Assembly: GCF_036030735.1 (NCBI RefSeq) | Contig: NZ_CP107928.1 | Coordinates: 9,052,001 to 9,116,000 of the forward strand | Reading direction: 5' to 3' | DNA from: Streptomyces sp. NBC_00425 | GTDB lineage: Bacteria; Actinomycetota; Actinomycetes; Streptomycetales; Streptomycetaceae | DNA length: 64,000 nucleotides | In this document: piece by piece, positions 51,653 to 59,928 of the stretch | How the letters are laid out: the number at the start of each line of letters is the position of its first letter | How positions within the stretch are numbered: position 1 is the first letter of the stretch | The notes under the pieces: model-generated | Database searches by the model: none | What the model saw: only the letters and a program-made list of their open reading frames with translations | Told to the model about the DNA's origin: nothing | Position numbers and translations under genes: made by a program

Positions 51653-52381
51653 ATGGCGATGATCCTCGTGACCGGCGCGTCCAGCGGCCTCGGACGCCAC
51701 ACGGCGGACGCGTTGGCCGACGAAGGGCATGACGTGGTCGTCCACGTCCGCGACCCCGCCCGCCTCTCGGACGGGAACGCCGCCCGGTGGAAGGGCGTCG
51801 TCGCAGGCGATCTCGCCGTCCTCGACGAGATCCGCGCCGTCGCCCGGCAGGCCCGGGCGTTCGGCCGTTTCGACGTCGTCGTCCACAACGCGGGCGTCCT
51901 GCACTCTCCCGACGTGAGCACCGTCAACACGGTCGCGCCCTATGTGCTGACGGCGCTGATGGACAGACCCGCCCGGCTCGTCTACCTGAGCAGTTCCCTC
52001 CACCGGACCGGCTCCACCGATCTGGCGCGGCTGTCGGCCGGGACCGCCTCCTACGACGACAGCAAGCTGTGGGTCACGACGCTCGCGCTCGCCTTCGCGT
52101 CGCGCTGGGCCGGCACCTCCAGCCACGCGGTCGACCCCGGCTGGGTGCCCACCCGGATGGGCGGCGCCGGTGCGCCGGACGACCTGACCGCCGGGCACCG
52201 GACCCAGACCTGGCTGGCCACGCACCCCGACGTGACTCCGCGCACCGGCGGCTACTGGCACCACCGCCGGACGCAGACCCCGCATCCCGCGTCGCGGGAC
52301 GAAGGGTTCCAGGCGCGCCTCCTGCAGACCCTGGAATCCCACACGGGCATCTCGCCCGACGGACCCGCCTCCTGGACCTGA
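51653..52381 (+). CDS. Short-chain dehydrogenase/reductase
   Basis: 242 residues, 50 bp after the XRE regulator. Cofactor motif TGASSGLGRHTA, NAGV, catalytic Ser in YLSSSLH and a Tyr/Lys pair in SYDDSKLW, where the usual YxxSK is YDDSK. The C-terminal half is long for the family and has WLATHPDVTPRTGGYW, common in light-dependent-protochlorophyllide-reductase-like SDRs. Substrate unknown. Confidence 0.83.
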   Translation: MAMILVTGASSGLGRHTADALADEGHDVVVHVRDPARLSDGNAARWKGVVAGDLAVLDEIRAVARQARAFGRFDVVVHNAGVLHSPDVSTVNTVAPYVLTALMDRPARLVYLSSSLHRTGSTDLARLSAGTASYDDSKLWVTTLALAFASRWAGTSSHAVDPGWVPTRMGGAGAPDDLTAGHRTQTWLATHPDVTPRTGGYWHHRRTQTPHPASRDEGFQARLLQTLESHTGISPDGPASWT

Positions 52382-52685
52382 CCCGCGCGAGGAGGCGGTG
52401 GACCTGCTGCTGGAGGCGCTGACGGCCCGCGCTCCGGCCGGGCGGGACCGGACTCCGGCGGGCGCGGTCCGGAGCCAGGACCACCCGGCCGGGGCGGCGG
52501 GGTGAGGGGATGAGGGGGTGTTACTGGACGAGCTCCCGGTCCTGCGAGCCGCCGGTGGCCGAGTTCTGCAGGGTCAGTTGAGCCTGACGTCAAGCGTTCG
52601 GACCAGATTCGTCGGTTCGTGCGGCACGACGGGAAGGGCGGGGGGGAAGGACGCGGGAAGGGCCGTCGACGCCCCTCGGACAGGA

Positions 52686-52723
52686 GCCGGGCCGGTTCCC
52701 GGCGCCCCGGTGACCGGCCCGGC
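52686..52723 (-). terminator. Hairpin just after the MarR gene, at the end of a 347-bp gap
   Basis: Perfect 11-bp arms (52686-52696, 52713-52723) around a 16-nt loop, 6 bp beyond the MarR stop. The remainder of the 52382-52728 gap carries no gene I can support; on the minus strand near 52530-52590 a 20-codon peptide, LTLQNSATGGSQDRELVQ then stop, reads like the end of a lost gene but has a stop just before it. Confidence 0.6.
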
Positions 52724-52728
52724 AGAGG

Positions 52729-53268
52729 TCAGGGCAGCCGTGGCAGCGTGTCCCGAGCCGCGTGGCTCAGGACGCGCAGATCCTCGGCGAACTGCGCGCG
52801 GTGGTCCGCCGGAAGCGGCTCCACGAAGTGGCGGCGGATGTTCTCGGCGTGCACTCGGGCAGCCCGGACGACCGTCTCCTCGCCCAGCGCGGTGAGACTG
52901 ACGAGCTTCCCCCGCCGGTCCGCGGGGGATTCCACCCGCGCCACCAGACCCGCCGCCTCCATACGGTCCACCAACCGGGTCGCGCCCCCCGTGGTGAGCA
53001 CCTGCTCCTGGGCGACGGCCCTCATCGACAGACCCGGCGTGCCCGCCCGCCCCAGGATCAGCAGCACCTCGAACATCAGGTGGCTGATCCCGCACTCCAC
53101 CTCGAGGGCCCGTCCGAGGATGTACTCGAGCCGGTTGGCCGCGCCCTGCAGACGCCCGAACGCCAGGATCAGCTCGTCATCCGCGGCTTCCTTGGCCGTC
53201 GTGATCGCCGGGTGCTCGCTCACAGTCCCGCAGCCCCTCTCGTCGCCCTGCTCCACCGTACCGATCAT
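52729..53268 (-). CDS. MarR-family transcriptional regulator
   Basis: 179 residues from the ATG at 53268; a GTG at 53223 (164 residues) is an alternative. Winged-helix core with FEVLLILGRAGTPGLSMRAVAQEQVLTTGGATRLVDRMEAAGLVAR and the wing DRRGKLVSLTALGEE. Standalone; it is transcribed in the same direction as the two-component genes upstream. Target unknown. Confidence 0.85.
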   Translation of the reverse strand: MIGTVEQGDERGCGTVSEHPAITTAKEAADDELILAFGRLQGAANRLEYILGRALEVECGISHLMFEVLLILGRAGTPGLSMRAVAQEQVLTTGGATRLVDRMEAAGLVARVESPADRRGKLVSLTALGEETVVRAARVHAENIRRHFVEPLPADHRAQFAEDLRVLSHAARDTLPRLP

Positions 53269-53303
53269 GCCGCGATCAGGGAGCCGCCCGGCGACCGGGG
53301 GGC

Positions 53304-53954
53304 TCAGGGCGAGAGGTCGATCAGGCCCCTGCGAGCCGCCTCCGAGACGGCTGCCGCCCGGTTGTCGACCCCGAGTTTGCGATAGACGCGCACCAGATGC
53401 GTCTTGACCGTCGCCTCGCTCAGGAAGAGAGCCTCCGCGATGGAGCGGTTGCCGTGCCCCTCCGCCATCAGCCGGACGACGTCCAGCTCACGTTGCGTCA
53501 GATCGGTCCGGTCGCCGATCACCCGGCCGACGAGACCCTCGACGATCTCCGACGTCAGACCCATGCCGCCGGCGGCCACGCCGCGCACGGCACGGAAGAG
53601 CTCCTCGGGCGGCCCGGCCTTCAACACGTACCCGCGTGCACCGGCCTCCAGCGCGCGCACGACGTCCGCCCGACCCGCGTAACTGGTCAGCATGACCACC
53701 GGCAGGCCCGGCGACTCGGCCGTCAGCCGCCGGACCGCCTCGACGCCGTCCATGCCGCGGCCGGCGCCCGCGAACCGCAGATCCATCAGGACGACGTCGG
53801 GCGTGACCTCCCGCGCCAGACGCACGGCCTCCTCGCCGCTGCCGGCCTCCCCGACCACCTCGATGCCGGGCTCGCCCTCCAGCAGCGCCCGCAGGCCCGC
53901 GCGGACGACCACATGGTCGTCGGCGATCAGCAGCCGCACTCCGGTCACCGTCAC
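53304..53954 (-). CDS. NarL/LuxR-family response regulator
   Basis: 216 residues, GTG start overlapping the sensor kinase stop (GTGA). Receiver domain with acidic pair DD (LLIADDHVVVRAGL), phospho-acceptor Asp in VVLMDLRF, Thr/Ser in MLTSYAG and Lys in YVLKAGPP; C-terminal LuxR helix-turn-helix (LTQRELDVVRLMAEGHGNRSIAEALFLSEATVKTHL). A slightly long loop (AGAGRG) follows the acceptor Asp. Pair of the kinase at 53951-55210. Confidence 0.92.
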   Translation of the reverse strand: MTVTGVRLLIADDHVVVRAGLRALLEGEPGIEVVGEAGSGEEAVRLAREVTPDVVLMDLRFAGAGRGMDGVEAVRRLTAESPGLPVVMLTSYAGRADVVRALEAGARGYVLKAGPPEELFRAVRGVAAGGMGLTSEIVEGLVGRVIGDRTDLTQRELDVVRLMAEGHGNRSIAEALFLSEATVKTHLVRVYRKLGVDNRAAAVSEAARRGLIDLSP

Positions 53955-55210
53955 CGGTTCACGGCCGTGGCCGCGGGCAGCGCACGGCCCGACCTGCGTC
54001 GGGACGCGACCACGGCCCGTATCCGCGTGCCCCGACCAGGAGCGCTGTCGACGTGCAGGTCACCGTCCAGCTCGCGCAGCCGGGCCCGAGCCGCCGGCAG
54101 ACCGAGGCCCCGGCCCCGTGCCGCGGCAGCGACGGCGGCGTCGGGGACGAAACCGATGCCGTCGTCCAGCAGTTCCAGCTCGAGGGTGCCCTGCCGCTGA
54201 CGAAGCGTCACCAGCACGTTCCCGGCGCGCGCGTGCTCCCTGACGTTGGCGAGCGAGCTCTGGGCGATCCGGAAGAGCGTGGCCGCCGATTCCACGCTCA
54301 CCTCCGCGGGGCGAGCCCCCACCGAACGGAACGTCACGCACCGGGCCGTCCCCTCCTGCTGTGCGCGGCCGCACAGAAGTCTCAACGAGTCCTCGAGGCC
54401 GGACTCGACCACGGCGGACGGCGTGAGGTCGTGAATGATCCGCCGGGTCTCCGCGAGGCCCGCGTCCAGACCGTCGACGGCCGCGCGGACCCGGTCGCGC
54501 GCGGCGTCCGGACGTTCCGTCAGATCCCGTTCCGCGGCGTGCAGCAGCATCAGATGGCCGGCGAGCTCCTGCGCGAGAGTGTCGTGCAGATCCCTGGCGA
54601 TCCGCTCACGCTCCGCCAGCGCGCCCGCCCTGCGCTGCTCGGCCGCCAGGACGCGCCGCGTCCCGCGCAGCTCCGCCAGCAGCCGCTGACGCTCCGCCGC
54701 GTCCCGCTGCATCGTGCGGTACAACGTCACGGTCCCCCATACGGCCGCCACCGGGATCAGGACCAGCTCGGCGTCGAATCCCCCCGCCTGGTGGCTCAGC
54801 CGGCCGAACAGCACCGCGGTGATGCCGGCCAGCGCGACCGTCGCGCCGCGCCGGCCGAGGGCGCGCAGGACCAGGCAGGCCAGCGGCACACCGCACCAGG
54901 CGTAGGCGGCGGCCAGGGGCGGCGGGTTGAGAACCATGAGCGCGGTCCAGAGCAGCAGCAGGGTGCTCACCCACAGACGGCGGGCCGGCCGGCCGAAACT
55001 GCTCCACATCATGAGGCCCGCCGCATAGACCACTGCGAGCAGTCCGCTGACGGCCACGATCTCCGTGCACAGCTCGTTCGGCTCACGGACGAGGCGGACC
55101 GACGCGGCGCCGACGACGGAGAAGAAGACGAGATGCGGGACGCGGTCCAGCGTCGACAGGGCGCCGCGGCGGGCCGACGACAGGGTGCGGACGGAGACGT
55201 GGTCGGTCAC
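53951..55210 (-). CDS. NarL-type sensor histidine kinase
   Basis: 419 residues from the GTG at 55210, which has GGGAG upstream (ATG at 55237 also possible). Four to five membrane segments with almost no external loops (about residues 20-150), then a HisKA_3 dimerisation helix with the phospho-acceptor His in ERIARDLHDTLAQELAG and a HATPase_c domain (NVREHARAGNVLVTL; DDGIGF; RGLGLPAARARL). The lack of an external domain suggests it senses a membrane or envelope state. Confidence 0.9.
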   Translation of the reverse strand: MTDHVSVRTLSSARRGALSTLDRVPHLVFFSVVGAASVRLVREPNELCTEIVAVSGLLAVVYAAGLMMWSSFGRPARRLWVSTLLLLWTALMVLNPPPLAAAYAWCGVPLACLVLRALGRRGATVALAGITAVLFGRLSHQAGGFDAELVLIPVAAVWGTVTLYRTMQRDAAERQRLLAELRGTRRVLAAEQRRAGALAERERIARDLHDTLAQELAGHLMLLHAAERDLTERPDAARDRVRAAVDGLDAGLAETRRIIHDLTPSAVVESGLEDSLRLLCGRAQQEGTARCVTFRSVGARPAEVSVESAATLFRIAQSSLANVREHARAGNVLVTLRQRQGTLELELLDDGIGFVPDAAVAAAARGRGLGLPAARARLRELDGDLHVDSAPGRGTRIRAVVASRRRSGRALPAATAVNR

Positions 55211-55291
55211 GGCGAACTCCCTGGGCGGATGATCCACTCGGACAGGCGCCCGAGTCTATCCACCGCCGCTGCGGGCCGTGTCCGGCCAGGA

Positions 55292-55328
55292 CCGCCGGCC
55301 GCCGGTCGTCTCTCCGGCGCGCCGGCGG
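55292..55328 (-). terminator. GC-rich hairpin after the binding-protein gene
   Basis: CCGCCGGCCGCCGG pairs, with one bulge, with CCGGCGCGCCGGCGG. It lies 30 bp beyond the binding-protein stop in its transcription direction. Confidence 0.4.
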
Positions 55329-55357
55329 CCCCCGCCGCGCGGACTGATCCGCGCGGG

Positions 55358-56509
55358 CTACGCCCCCGGGTGCAGCCCCAGCCGGCCGGGCGTCGGCTCG
55401 CCCTGGACCTCGCCGAAGTACAGGGCGAAGGTCTGCTTCCAGCGCTCGACCTGCGCCCGGTCCGCCATGAAGCGGGGGAAGCCGTCCAGGTTGCCGTTCG
55501 GGTACTCCCAGATCCGCTTCAGACCGCTGGGCGGGGTGACGTCGGTGCGCACGGACCAGCCGTTGAAGGAGCCGTTCTGCACATCCAAAGACAGCTGCCA
55601 GTTGAGGAACAGCTTGGCGGCCGTGGGATGGGCGGCCTGCTTGAGGATCGCCGCGCGCTGCCCCCACGACATGAACGGGTGGCCGTCGGCGACGACGAAG
55701 CGGACCGGTGAGGACGACGGCGCGGTCAGCGTGCCCGCGCCGCCGATGCCGATCGCCTTCTCGCCGGCGACCACGGCCGCCCCGGGCGAGTGGCTGCCCC
55801 GGGCGAAGCGCACGTCCTGGGCGGCGAGCTTCGCCGCCCACTGCCACCCGTACTTGCGCACGTACAGGGAGTACAGGTACAGCACCGCGTCGTCGTCGTG
55901 CGGGTACGAGGAGGCGATCCGCCCCTTCCACCGGGGGTCGACGAGGTCGAGCGGGGTGCGCGGCGGGTGGGCGCCGGCCGCCGCCGGGCCGTACATGAAG
56001 CTGAAGGCGAGGGCGGAGACGGCCACCCACGCGCCCTCGGGGTCCTTGAAGCCGTCGTGCACCTGGGAGAACCCGGCGGGCCGGTAGTGCAGCAGACGGC
56101 CCTGGTCCTTCCAGCGCGTGAAGTCCTGGAGGGTCTGGAGCTGCATGACGTCCGGCACCACGCTGCCGGTCGCGAACTGGTTGTCGAGGCGGACGTCGTG
56201 GTACTTGCTGTAGTCGACGATGAGCGTCAGGTCGATGTCCGGGAAGCGGCTGCGGAACGCGGCCTTCGTGAAGTCCTGCTGGGTGGGGGTGTCCCCGCCG
56301 GCGTAGACCACGAGCCGGCCGCCTTCCGCGACGGCGGCCCGGTACAGCTCGTCGAGCGTCCTTTTCTCCTCGGCCCCGGCTCCGGCCGCGCGTCGGGCGG
56401 AGGTGGGGGCGGCGGCCGCCGGGGCCGCGTTCGCGCCTGCCGTGCCGAGGCCGAGAGCGGCGCCGGCGCCGGTGGCGAGGACATGTCGTCTGCTGAGAAA
56501 ACTGGACAC
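55358..56509 (-). CDS. Orphan Tat-exported extracellular solute-binding protein (iron/thiamine type)
   Basis: 383 residues, GTG start. Twin-arginine signal LSRRHVLATGAGAALGLG, then ANAAPAAAA. The mature sequence resembles AfuA/ThiB-type family-1 binding proteins: RLVVYAGGDTPTQQDFTKAAFRSRFPDIDLTLI, then DYSKYHD and VPDVMQLQTLQDF, with VDPRWKGRIASSYPHDDDAVLYLY. No permease or ATPase gene is near, so it either works with a transporter elsewhere or is a sensor. A perfect TCAACCG-N2-CGGTTGA palindrome lies upstream. Confidence 0.8.
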   Translation of the reverse strand: MSSFLSRRHVLATGAGAALGLGTAGANAAPAAAAPTSARRAAGAGAEEKRTLDELYRAAVAEGGRLVVYAGGDTPTQQDFTKAAFRSRFPDIDLTLIVDYSKYHDVRLDNQFATGSVVPDVMQLQTLQDFTRWKDQGRLLHYRPAGFSQVHDGFKDPEGAWVAVSALAFSFMYGPAAAGAHPPRTPLDLVDPRWKGRIASSYPHDDDAVLYLYSLYVRKYGWQWAAKLAAQDVRFARGSHSPGAAVVAGEKAIGIGGAGTLTAPSSSPVRFVVADGHPFMSWGQRAAILKQAAHPTAAKLFLNWQLSLDVQNGSFNGWSVRTDVTPPSGLKRIWEYPNGNLDGFPRFMADRAQVERWKQTFALYFGEVQGEPTPGRLGLHPGA

Positions 56510-56638
56510 GCTGAACAGGCCTCTCTGAGGGGGTGGCGTAGGGGCCCGGCGCCTGGGCCCTGCCAGTGTGGGCGGGCGCGACGCCGCCTCGCGTCCTCCG
56601 TCCGTATCGACCGGGGCGGCGAAAGACGGAACCCGGCG

Positions 56639-56654
56639 TCAACCGAACGGTTGA
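56639..56654. promoter_or_regulatory. TCAACCG-AA-CGGTTGA palindrome between divergent genes
   Basis: Perfect 7-bp arms with a 2-bp spacer in the 246-bp region (56510-56755) between the binding protein and the small plus-strand gene. Candidate operator; no regulator is assigned. Confidence 0.4.
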
Positions 56655-56755
56655 ACGGACCCCCCGTCGCGGGCCCGACCGCCGCGGTCACCGTCGCGTC
56701 GGACCCCGGCCGCCGCGGACTGGCTCCGGCGGCGGCCGGGAGGCACGCTGGAGGG

Positions 56756-56980
56756 GTGGCCGGTGCTCCGATCGTCGTCCACCGGCCGTCCCCGTCGGGC
56801 GGCCGGCGGGTGACCGTGCACACCGGCGGGCGGGACGAGATCCTCGGCACGGCCTACTCGGACCACGATCTGACCGTGTTCCTCGAAGCTGCCGGCGTCG
56901 CCGACCCGGACGGCGTGCTCGACGACGCACGATGGGTCGAATGGCGGGACGGCAGGCCCCACCAGTGGTCGGCCGCCTGA
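56756..56980 (+). CDS. Small conserved hypothetical protein (74 aa)
   Basis: GTG at 56756 with GGAGGG directly upstream. Mixed alpha/beta peptide with a repeated-look core (VVHRPSPSGGRRVTVHTGG; DHDLTVFLEAAGVADPD; WVEWRDGRPHQWSAA). Proteins with this size and W-V-E-W-R/W-x-G ending recur in streptomycetes; no function is known to me. No signal or membrane segment. Confidence 0.65.
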   Translation: MAGAPIVVHRPSPSGGRRVTVHTGGRDEILGTAYSDHDLTVFLEAAGVADPDGVLDDARWVEWRDGRPHQWSAA

Positions 56981-57100
56981 CGGCGGGCGTCCGGACGCCG
57001 TCGCCCGCGGGCTCGTGGCCGCGCGGGACGGCGTCACGTCGAGGTGGTGAAGTCGTGAGGAATCACCCCGGACGTTGCACGGGACCGGACGATGGGGGAT

Positions 57101-57122
57101 GGTTGCCGGATGGCAACCTTTT
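57101..57122 (+). terminator. Small hairpin with T run after the 74-aa gene
   Basis: GGTTGCC-GGAT-GGCAACC (57101-57118) followed by TTTT. Seven-bp stem, AT-containing, unlike the GC-only hairpins elsewhere in the window. It could also be an operator for the downstream phosphatase gene. Confidence 0.45.
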
Positions 57123-57168
57123 CTGACCGGCGGAGAGGCGGTGGGGTGCGCGCCGCGCTCCCCCGCTC

Positions 57169-58833
57169 GTGACTGCTTCTCCGGATGTCTCCGACATTCC
57201 ACATGGCGTCGCCATGGGCGCCGCGTGGAGCGCCCCCTGCCCCGTGCTCGTCGTCGACGCCGGCGGGACCCTCGTCGAAGCGAACCCCGCGGCCCACAGC
57301 CTGTTCTCCCACCAGTCCGGAAACGACTTCGCCGAGGGCGGCCTGCCGCACTGGCTCGCGACGGCGCACGGCAGCCTGCGAGCGACCGGAACACCGTCGG
57401 CCGCTGCCGCCTCCGGCGCGGTCGCGGGCCGCACCTTCGCGGCACATCCCTCGCCCGGTGAGGGCGGGAGCGTGGTGTGGTGGCTGGTGGAGGACACCGA
57501 TCTCCGCTCGGTCCAGCAGGCGCTGCTCGGCGAACGCGAACGCACGGCACTGCTCGCCGACATCTCCGGCGCGCTGCTGTCGTCACTGAACGTGGACCGC
57601 TGCACGGAGGTGACGGCGAGGATGGCCGCCGATCATCTGGCCGACGCGGCGGTCATCGTCGCCCCGGCCCGAGGACGCCGACATTCGCTGACGTACGCGC
57701 GGGCGGGCGGCGCGCTCTCCCGGACGGTTGCGCAGGTCGATGCGGCGGCGGTGCCCGGACTCGCGGAGGCGTTGCAGGGCTTCCCGCCCGTCCCCACCCG
57801 CTGGATCGACCCTGACGGCCTGCCGGAGTGGGCCCTCCCGCCCGGTTTCGACGGCCCGATCGGATCGGTGATCATCACGCCGCTGCCCGGGCACGGGGTC
57901 CCGGCCGGAGTGCTGATACTGCTGCGCGCCGGCACCCGCCGTGCCTTCACAGACGGCGAGGAGGTCTTCGCCGGGCTCTTCGCCGCGCGGGCCGGCGCGG
58001 CCCTGTCCGCGGCGCGTCTGTACGCGGAGCAGGCGACCATCACGGCCACACTGCTGCGGGAGTTGCTGCCCCCGCGGCTGGAACGGGTCCACGGCGTGGA
58101 GTACGCGGGCGCCTTCCGGGCGTCGCAGGACCACGAACTCGTCGGCGGTGACTTCTACGACGTCCACCCCGGCGCGGACCCGACGAAGGAGACGTTCGTC
58201 GTCCTCGGCGACGTGGCCGGCAAGGGGCTGGAGGCCGCCGTGCTGACCGGGAAGATCCGCAGCGTGCTGCATGCGCTCCTGCCGCTGTCCGGCGACCACC
58301 GGCAGGTCCTCACCCTCCTGAACAACGCGCTCCTCGACTCCCACCACACGCGGTTCGCGACGCTGGTGCTGGCCTCCGTGCGCCGCCGGGCGGATCAGGT
58401 GGAACTGCGGCTGACCAGCGCCGGGCATCTGCCGCCGCTGATCATTCGCGGCGACGGCCGGGTCGAGGAGGCCGACACCGGCGGAACCCTGGTGGGCGCA
58501 CTGCCCGAGATCACCGCACGCAGCGCCGACGTGGTCCTGGCGCCGGGGGAGACGTGCCTGCTGTACACGGACGGCGTCACCGAGGCCCGCGGCGGCCCGC
58601 TCGGCGACCAGCTCTACGGCGAGGCCCGGCTGCAGGCGGCCCTGCGGGAGTGCGCGCGGATGCCCGCCGGGGCGGTGGTGGAACGGGTGCAGATGCTGGC
58701 CGCGCAGTGGCTGGGCGACGGCAGTCACGACGACCTCGCCACCCTCGCGATCACCAACTCCGCCGTCGGGGACGGCCCGGGCCGCGTCGTCGACGGGCAC
58801 CGGGACCGACCTGCGCGCCGAGCACGGCGGTGA
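57169..58833 (+). CDS. PAS-GAF-SpoIIE PP2C phosphatase coupled to a B12-binding protein
   Basis: 554 residues, GTG start. An N-terminal PAS-like region (about 20-120), a GAF domain (about 130-290) and a PP2C-SIG domain with LLRELLPPRL, GGDFYDVHPG, LGDVAGKGLEAA, YTDGVTEARGG and HDDLATLAI, so the metal ligands are intact. It should dephosphorylate an anti-sigma antagonist. Its stop overlaps the start of the cobalamin-binding protein gene (GTGA), which suggests that the B12 protein regulates the phosphatase or vice versa. No HATPase domain, unlike the phosphatase at 44410. Confidence 0.9.
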   Translation: MTASPDVSDIPHGVAMGAAWSAPCPVLVVDAGGTLVEANPAAHSLFSHQSGNDFAEGGLPHWLATAHGSLRATGTPSAAAASGAVAGRTFAAHPSPGEGGSVVWWLVEDTDLRSVQQALLGERERTALLADISGALLSSLNVDRCTEVTARMAADHLADAAVIVAPARGRRHSLTYARAGGALSRTVAQVDAAAVPGLAEALQGFPPVPTRWIDPDGLPEWALPPGFDGPIGSVIITPLPGHGVPAGVLILLRAGTRRAFTDGEEVFAGLFAARAGAALSAARLYAEQATITATLLRELLPPRLERVHGVEYAGAFRASQDHELVGGDFYDVHPGADPTKETFVVLGDVAGKGLEAAVLTGKIRSVLHALLPLSGDHRQVLTLLNNALLDSHHTRFATLVLASVRRRADQVELRLTSAGHLPPLIIRGDGRVEEADTGGTLVGALPEITARSADVVLAPGETCLLYTDGVTEARGGPLGDQLYGEARLQAALRECARMPAGAVVERVQMLAAQWLGDGSHDDLATLAITNSAVGDGPGRVVDGHRDRPARRARR

Positions 58834-59909
58834 CGGCGGGCGCCGGGACCGGCACGGACCCGACGGCGCTGTCGGCCCGGCTGTGGGCCGCCGTGATCGG
58901 CAGGGACGAGTCGGCCGCCGTACGGATGGTGACCGCGGCGGCCGACGCGGGAGCGGACGAGGAGGCGCTGTTGCTGGACGTCGTCGCCGGTGTGCAGCAA
59001 CGCGTGGGAGCGGAGTGGGCCGCCGACCGGATCAGCGTGGCCGAGGAGCACGCCGCCAGCGCGATCACCGACCGGATCGTCGCGGCTCTCGCCCACCGCC
59101 GTCCCGTACCGTCCGGGCCGCACGAGCGGGGGCGGATCACGGTGGCCTGCGTCGACGGCGAGTGGCACTTCCTCCCCGCCCGGCTGCTCGCCGAGGTGCT
59201 CGTCCGGCGGGGCTGGCGGGTGGACTTCCTCGGCGCCCACACCCCCACCCCGCATCTCGTCGCGCACGTGCACCGGGCCAACCCCGTCGCCGTGCTGCTG
59301 TCGGCCTCGATCCCCACCCATCTGCCCGCCGCGCACAAGGCGGTGACCGCCGTGCAGTCCCTCGGCGTCCCCGTCATGGTCGGCGGCGCCGCGTTCGGCC
59401 CGGACGGGCGCTACGCCCGCCTCGTCCAGGCCGACGGCTGGGCCCCCGACGCCCGCACCGCCGCGGACCGCCTGGCCCGGGGAGTCACCCCGCCACGGAC
59501 GGACCGGCGCCATGGGATCCATGACCTTTCGCACCTCGCCGACCAGGAGTACACCCTCGTCAAGGGCAGCCGGACCACCCTGGTCCGGAGTTGCCTGTCG
59601 GACCTGGACGAGCGCTTGCCCGCCATGCGCTCCTACACGCCCGCCCAGCGTGAACGCACCGCGGAAGACCTCGCCCACATCGTCGACTTCCTGGCCACCG
59701 CCCTCTACGTCGACGACGCCGACCTGTTCACGACGTTCACCACGTGGAGCGCCGGCATCCTCACCGCCCGCGGGGTGCCCGCCCACAGCCTGCGTCTCGG
59801 GCTGGGCGTCCTGGCCGAGCGGCTCCACGACTTCCCCCGCGCGCTCACGTTCCTCCGCACGGCCCTCGACGCCCTGCCCGCGACGCCCGCCCACCGGGAA
59901 CGGCGGTGA
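58830..59909 (+). CDS. AdoCbl photoreceptor-like B12-binding protein without DNA-binding domain
   Basis: 359 residues, GTG overlapping the phosphatase stop. The N-terminal helical cap carries W63-x9-E73-H74 (EWAADRISVAEEH), the exact Wx9EH motif of CarH/LitR light sensors that shields the adenosyl group. The Rossmann part follows, with GEWHFLPARLL (E111-x-H113-x-x-P116) in the position of the ExHxxG cobalamin-ligand motif; Gly is Pro here. LSASIPTHL and VMVGGAAFG are the later contacts. There is no MerR helix-turn-helix. The C-terminal ~120 residues are helical (SYTPAQRERTAEDLAHIVDFLATALYVDD), similar to sensor domains of the MmoB/globin-like helical sort. It lies beside carotenoid genes. Confidence 0.8.
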   Translation: MTAGAGTGTDPTALSARLWAAVIGRDESAAVRMVTAAADAGADEEALLLDVVAGVQQRVGAEWAADRISVAEEHAASAITDRIVAALAHRRPVPSGPHERGRITVACVDGEWHFLPARLLAEVLVRRGWRVDFLGAHTPTPHLVAHVHRANPVAVLLSASIPTHLPAAHKAVTAVQSLGVPVMVGGAAFGPDGRYARLVQADGWAPDARTAADRLARGVTPPRTDRRHGIHDLSHLADQEYTLVKGSRTTLVRSCLSDLDERLPAMRSYTPAQRERTAEDLAHIVDFLATALYVDDADLFTTFTTWSAGILTARGVPAHSLRLGLGVLAERLHDFPRALTFLRTALDALPATPAHRERR

Positions 59910-59928
59910 GGACCGGGACGGGTTCTGC

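Noticed and set aside
52520..52600. Short minus-strand peptide LTLQNSATGGSQDRELVQ considered as a gene
   Set aside because: A stop lies just upstream and there is no start; at most the end of a lost gene.
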